This document shows, piece after piece, positions 61,396 through 64,000 of a DNA stretch of 64,000 nucleotides. This DNA comes from Gemmata sp. (lineage in GTDB: Bacteria > Planctomycetota > Planctomycetia > Gemmatales > Gemmataceae). Position numbers and translations under genes: made by a program. Position 1 is the stretch's first letter; each line of letters opens with the position of its first letter. The notes below the pieces were generated by a model, which was not told where the DNA came from, searched no databases, and saw nothing but the letters and a program-made list of their open reading frames with translations. The stretch lies in contig JANWYJ010000013.1 in NCBI GenBank assembly GCA_025055115.1, positions 62,001 to 126,000 on the forward strand, given 5' to 3'.

Positions 61396-62631
61396 ATGGA
61401 CTCTCCTAGCCGTCGTGATTTTCTGGTAACGTCTACGGCCAGTGCGTTGGTGCTGGGTGCGCCGGCGGTACAAGCCCGCGGTGCGAATGAGAAATTGAAC
61501 ATCGGTCTGATCGGCAGTGGGAATCGCGGTCGTACGCTGGCGATTGAGTGTTTCAAAGCCGGGCAGAATCTTGTTGCCATCGCGGATGTGGCCCAGTTTC
61601 GGCTCGATTGGGTCACGGCTCAATTGGCCACGGCAGGACTGAAGGAAAAGCCCACGCCCTACCGCGATTACCGGAAATTGTTGGAGCATCCTGGACTCGA
61701 TGCCGTCATTATTGCCACCCCCGATCACCATCATAAGGACTGTCTGCTGGCGGCGATGGAGGCCGGTAAGCACGCCTACATCGAAAAACCTCTCAGTCAC
61801 AGCATTGATGAAGGCAAAGAGATGATCGCCGCTGTGCGGAAGGCCAAAAAAGTCGTTCAGGTGGGCAATCAACGGCACAGCGGTGAACATTGGGCTCGCT
61901 GCCGCGAGGTTATCCAATCGAAGGATTTTGGGGATTTGGTCTGGGTCAAGGTGTGGGACTGCCGCAATTGGGTCAAGCGGGACCCCTACGCCGTGCCCAA
62001 AACGTTTGATGAATCCCAACAGCGCGGCGTGAATTGGGAGGCTTTTCTGGGCCGGGCGAAAAAGCAGCCGTTTGATCCGGTACGCTATTGGGCGTGGCGT
62101 TGGTATTGGGATTTCGCCGGGGGTCTGATGACCGACATTGGCGCCCACCAACTAGATATCGTCCAATGGCTGGGCGGCGTGGCTGCGCCGAAAAGTGTCG
62201 TTGCACATGGCGGCGTGTACCACTTCAAGTATTGGGAAACACCCGATGTGATCCACGGCATCTGGGACTATGGCCGCTTCACAGCCACTTTTGCCGTTGA
62301 ATTTATCAACGGCTTTGATGGGGTCGGTGCCACATTCTACGGCACGAAGCAAACCCTCCACTGCGACGCCGACGCTGGCGGGACCATCAAGTTGTTCGAC
62401 ACCATCGACAAATTCAACCCCACCTTGAAACCGAAAGCGGAGTGGAAGGTGGTCAATGAAACCCCCCTGCACGTTCAGAATTGGCTCAACGCCATCAAGG
62501 ACAACAAAGACCCCAGCTCGCCGATCGAACTAGGCCATCAAGTTATCACCGCGGCGCACCTGGCCAACATTTCCTACCGGACCGGCCAACGCGTGGTCTG
62601 GGACGCGGAAAAAGAACGAATTGTTGGTTAA
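61396..62631 (+). CDS. Tat-exported Gfo/Idh/MocA family oxidoreductase
   Basis: A 411-residue protein with GGAG before the ATG. SPSRRDFLVTSTASALVLG is a twin-arginine signal; LNIGLIGSGNRGRTLA is the NAD(P) loop, VIIATPDHHHKDCLLAAMEAGKHAYIEKPLSH contains the EKP motif and GGLMTDIGAHQLDIVQWLGG carries the catalytic-region His. These planctomycete enzymes act on sugars outside the cytoplasm with a tightly bound cofactor. A CRP-like palindrome lies in its promoter gap. Confidence 0.9.
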   Translation: MDSPSRRDFLVTSTASALVLGAPAVQARGANEKLNIGLIGSGNRGRTLAIECFKAGQNLVAIADVAQFRLDWVTAQLATAGLKEKPTPYRDYRKLLEHPGLDAVIIATPDHHHKDCLLAAMEAGKHAYIEKPLSHSIDEGKEMIAAVRKAKKVVQVGNQRHSGEHWARCREVIQSKDFGDLVWVKVWDCRNWVKRDPYAVPKTFDESQQRGVNWEAFLGRAKKQPFDPVRYWAWRWYWDFAGGLMTDIGAHQLDIVQWLGGVAAPKSVVAHGGVYHFKYWETPDVIHGIWDYGRFTATFAVEFINGFDGVGATFYGTKQTLHCDADAGGTIKLFDTIDKFNPTLKPKAEWKVVNETPLHVQNWLNAIKDNKDPSSPIELGHQVITAAHLANISYRTGQRVVWDAEKERIVG

Positions 62632-62663
62632 CCCTGACTCCAGGATCGCCTGCACCCCAACCC

Positions 62664-62888
62664 TGCGGGCGAAGTCGGGCAGCCCTGGCACGACCTGGTG
62701 CCGGGCATGCACAAGGAAGCGGCTCGAGTAATGCGGCGAAGTTGGGTAGCGCTGGCACGACCGATCGTGGACGATGCACCCTCAAGGCGGTTCCAAAACC
62801 CCAAAAACGTCGGCAAACAAGGCTCTTCCGGCTCTAGCGCCGGCGCTAGGCGATAGCGGACAAAGCTCTTCCGGCTCTAGCGCCGGCG
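62664..62888. repeat. Duplications and GC palindrome
   Basis: ACAAGGCTCTTCCGGCTCTA starts a unit at 62817-62845 repeated from 62860 (period 43, one mismatch). CTAGCGCCGGCGCTAG (62834-62849) is a perfect 16-bp palindrome. A separate diverged pair (CGGGCGAAGTCGGGCAGC-like, from 62664 and 62732) lies upstream. The gap 62632-63052 has no gene; upstream sequence does not encode a signal for the sialidase gene. Confidence 0.85.
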
Positions 62889-63052
62889 TTGGGCGGTGAA
62901 ATCGACCGCAACCGACCGGAAATCGGCGCTGAGGCCGTGGAGTGGAATTGAAGTTGTTGGTCCAACCGGCAACGATTGGTGGCAAATCACCAAACAACCG
63001 AAAAGTCCCACCCATGGCTGGAGTGGCCTTTGTTCGATTCTGAGGTAGTTCC

Positions 63053-63985
63053 ATGTTCATTTTTGAGAAAGCCCCCTTCCCTTCGTGCCATGCCTCCACC
63101 GTGGTTGAACACGAGCCGGGCAAACTCATGGCAGCATGGTTCGGTGGCAAAGACGAAGGAGCAAAGGACGTGCAAATTTGGAGCAGCGTCTTTGATGGTA
63201 AGAAATGGGGCGAACTGGTGTTACTAGGCACAGAACCGGGGCAGCCGTGTTGGAACCCGGTCTTGTTCAAAACCGCCAAGGGTACGTTGTATTTGTGGTA
63301 CAAGGCCGGCCCCAGCCCGGAACGATGGAGCGGATTTGTCCGCACTTCTTCCGACAACGGCAAAACTTGGAGTAAGGTCGAAATGCTGCCCGCCGGCTTC
63401 TGGGGACCAGTGCGTGCCAAGCCGATTCAACTGGCCAATGGCACTATTTTGGCAGGTACGAGTGTGGAAAGTCACCGCAATTGGACCCCCTTTGTCGACC
63501 GCTCCACCGACGACGGCCAAAGCTGGACCCGTTCCAATGCCTTTCCTGTTCCTGGAAAGTTCAACCAGATTCAGCCCGCATTGCTGGAAACCCAGGACGG
63601 TACGATTGTGGCCCTTATGCGCTCGCGTGACCCACGCGTGGTCTGCCGCTCCGAATCGAAGGATGGGGGGGTGACCTTCACTCCCGCAACCCCCACCGAG
63701 CTGCCCAATCCAAGCACCGGCGTCGATTGCGTCAAGCTGGCCAATGGTGATTTCTTGATGATCTGCAATCCAGTGGAGAAAGGCCGTACCCCGCTGAGCC
63801 TGGCCCGTTCTCGTGATAAGGGTCGAACCTGGAAGGTGATTCTCGACTTGGAAACCGAAACCGCCGCGGAGTTCTCCTATCCGGCCATGATTCTCTCCTC
63901 CAGCGGCCTTTTGGAAATCACTTACACCTGGAAGCGGACGCATATCAAGCACCAAACCCTCGATCCGAAGAAACTACGTGATTAA
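63053..63985 (+). CDS. Sialidase/neuraminidase-like BNR-repeat protein
   Basis: A 310-residue six-bladed propeller protein with GAGG before the ATG. Asp boxes SSDNGKTW, STDDGQSW, SKDGGVTF and SRDKGRTW are the repeats. FIFEKAPFPSCHASTVVEHEPGKLMAAWFGG is the family start, and WGPVRAKPIQLANGTILAG carries an active-site-like Arg. Many planctomycete relatives have an N-terminal signal peptide; this one starts at the domain, so it may be cytoplasmic or have lost its leader. It probably acts on complex glycans. Confidence 0.8.
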   Translation: MFIFEKAPFPSCHASTVVEHEPGKLMAAWFGGKDEGAKDVQIWSSVFDGKKWGELVLLGTEPGQPCWNPVLFKTAKGTLYLWYKAGPSPERWSGFVRTSSDNGKTWSKVEMLPAGFWGPVRAKPIQLANGTILAGTSVESHRNWTPFVDRSTDDGQSWTRSNAFPVPGKFNQIQPALLETQDGTIVALMRSRDPRVVCRSESKDGGVTFTPATPTELPNPSTGVDCVKLANGDFLMICNPVEKGRTPLSLARSRDKGRTWKVILDLETETAAEFSYPAMILSSSGLLEITYTWKRTHIKHQTLDPKKLRD

Positions 63986-64000
63986 AATTTGTACAGTTTC

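Overview
The window looks like a chromosomal segment of a planctomycete, most likely of the Gemmata lineage. Three things point there. (1) It encodes a DUF1587/1592/1588/1585 haem-c protein followed by a Tat-exported DUF1552 protein, several Tat-exported oxidoreductases, and a redoxin/haem-c/copper-monooxygenase fusion, all typical of planctomycetes. (2) It carries a squalene monooxygenase plus oxidosqualene cyclase locus, a known trait of Gemmata. (3) GC content is high apart from one visibly AT-richer stretch (about 42.7-47.4 kb). I saw no phage, insertion sequence or CRISPR array.

Layout. 1-6.5 kb: HIT protein and hemC, a small monooxygenase-fold protein, a Tat aldo/keto reductase, recN, a DUF4177-like protein and a zinc-ribbon coiled-coil protein. 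6.7-12 kb: a complete branched-chain amino-acid-type ABC importer (livKHMGF); its LivG has an unusual hydrophobic insertion, and a duplicated livG/livF junction creates a mini-ORF. 12-15.7 kb: an enolase-superfamily protein lacking catalytic residues, a RidA protein, a receiver-like protein and a sugar isomerase. 15.9-21 kb: a putative amidoligase cluster (esterase, ATP-grasp ligase, glutathionylspermidine-synthase-like ATP-grasp, GCS2 carboxylate-amine ligase, two small proteins). 21.3-23.3 kb: ribonuclease Y and a candidate structured RNA with its own terminator. 23.3-27.5 kb: a three-gene sterol operon: squalene monooxygenase, a sterol C-methyltransferase homologue and oxidosqualene cyclase.

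27.8-33.3 kb: a tightly packed seven-gene molybdenum/tungsten operon: a CsoR-family regulator without the copper ligands, TupB, TupC, TupA, a large ECF-like membrane protein and two molybdenum-storage-protein subunits, behind a promoter overlapped by palindromes. 33.4-41 kb: secreted PQQ-like propeller and HEAT proteins, a Tat protein and the DUF1592/DUF1552 pair. 41.3-47.4 kb: a MoxR/ChlI-like AAA+ and VWA pair, an unknown exported protein, a fatty-acid desaturase and an SDR. 47.5-56.2 kb: a PAC2 protein, an 1134-residue membrane protein of unknown function, the redoxin fusion and two aspartyl-protease/PDZ paralogues. 56.3-64 kb: a pseudokinase, a sugar isomerase, a HAD phosphatase, tRNA-Asp, a BON protein, a Gfo/Idh/MocA oxidoreductase and a sialidase-like protein.

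Two patterns cut across the window. Gene ends and intergenic gaps repeatedly carry short direct duplications (about 11-45 bp, two or three copies), often including the stop or start codon of the neighbouring gene. In addition, two perfect CRP/FNR-type palindromes (TGTGA-N6-TCACA) sit in promoter-sized gaps.
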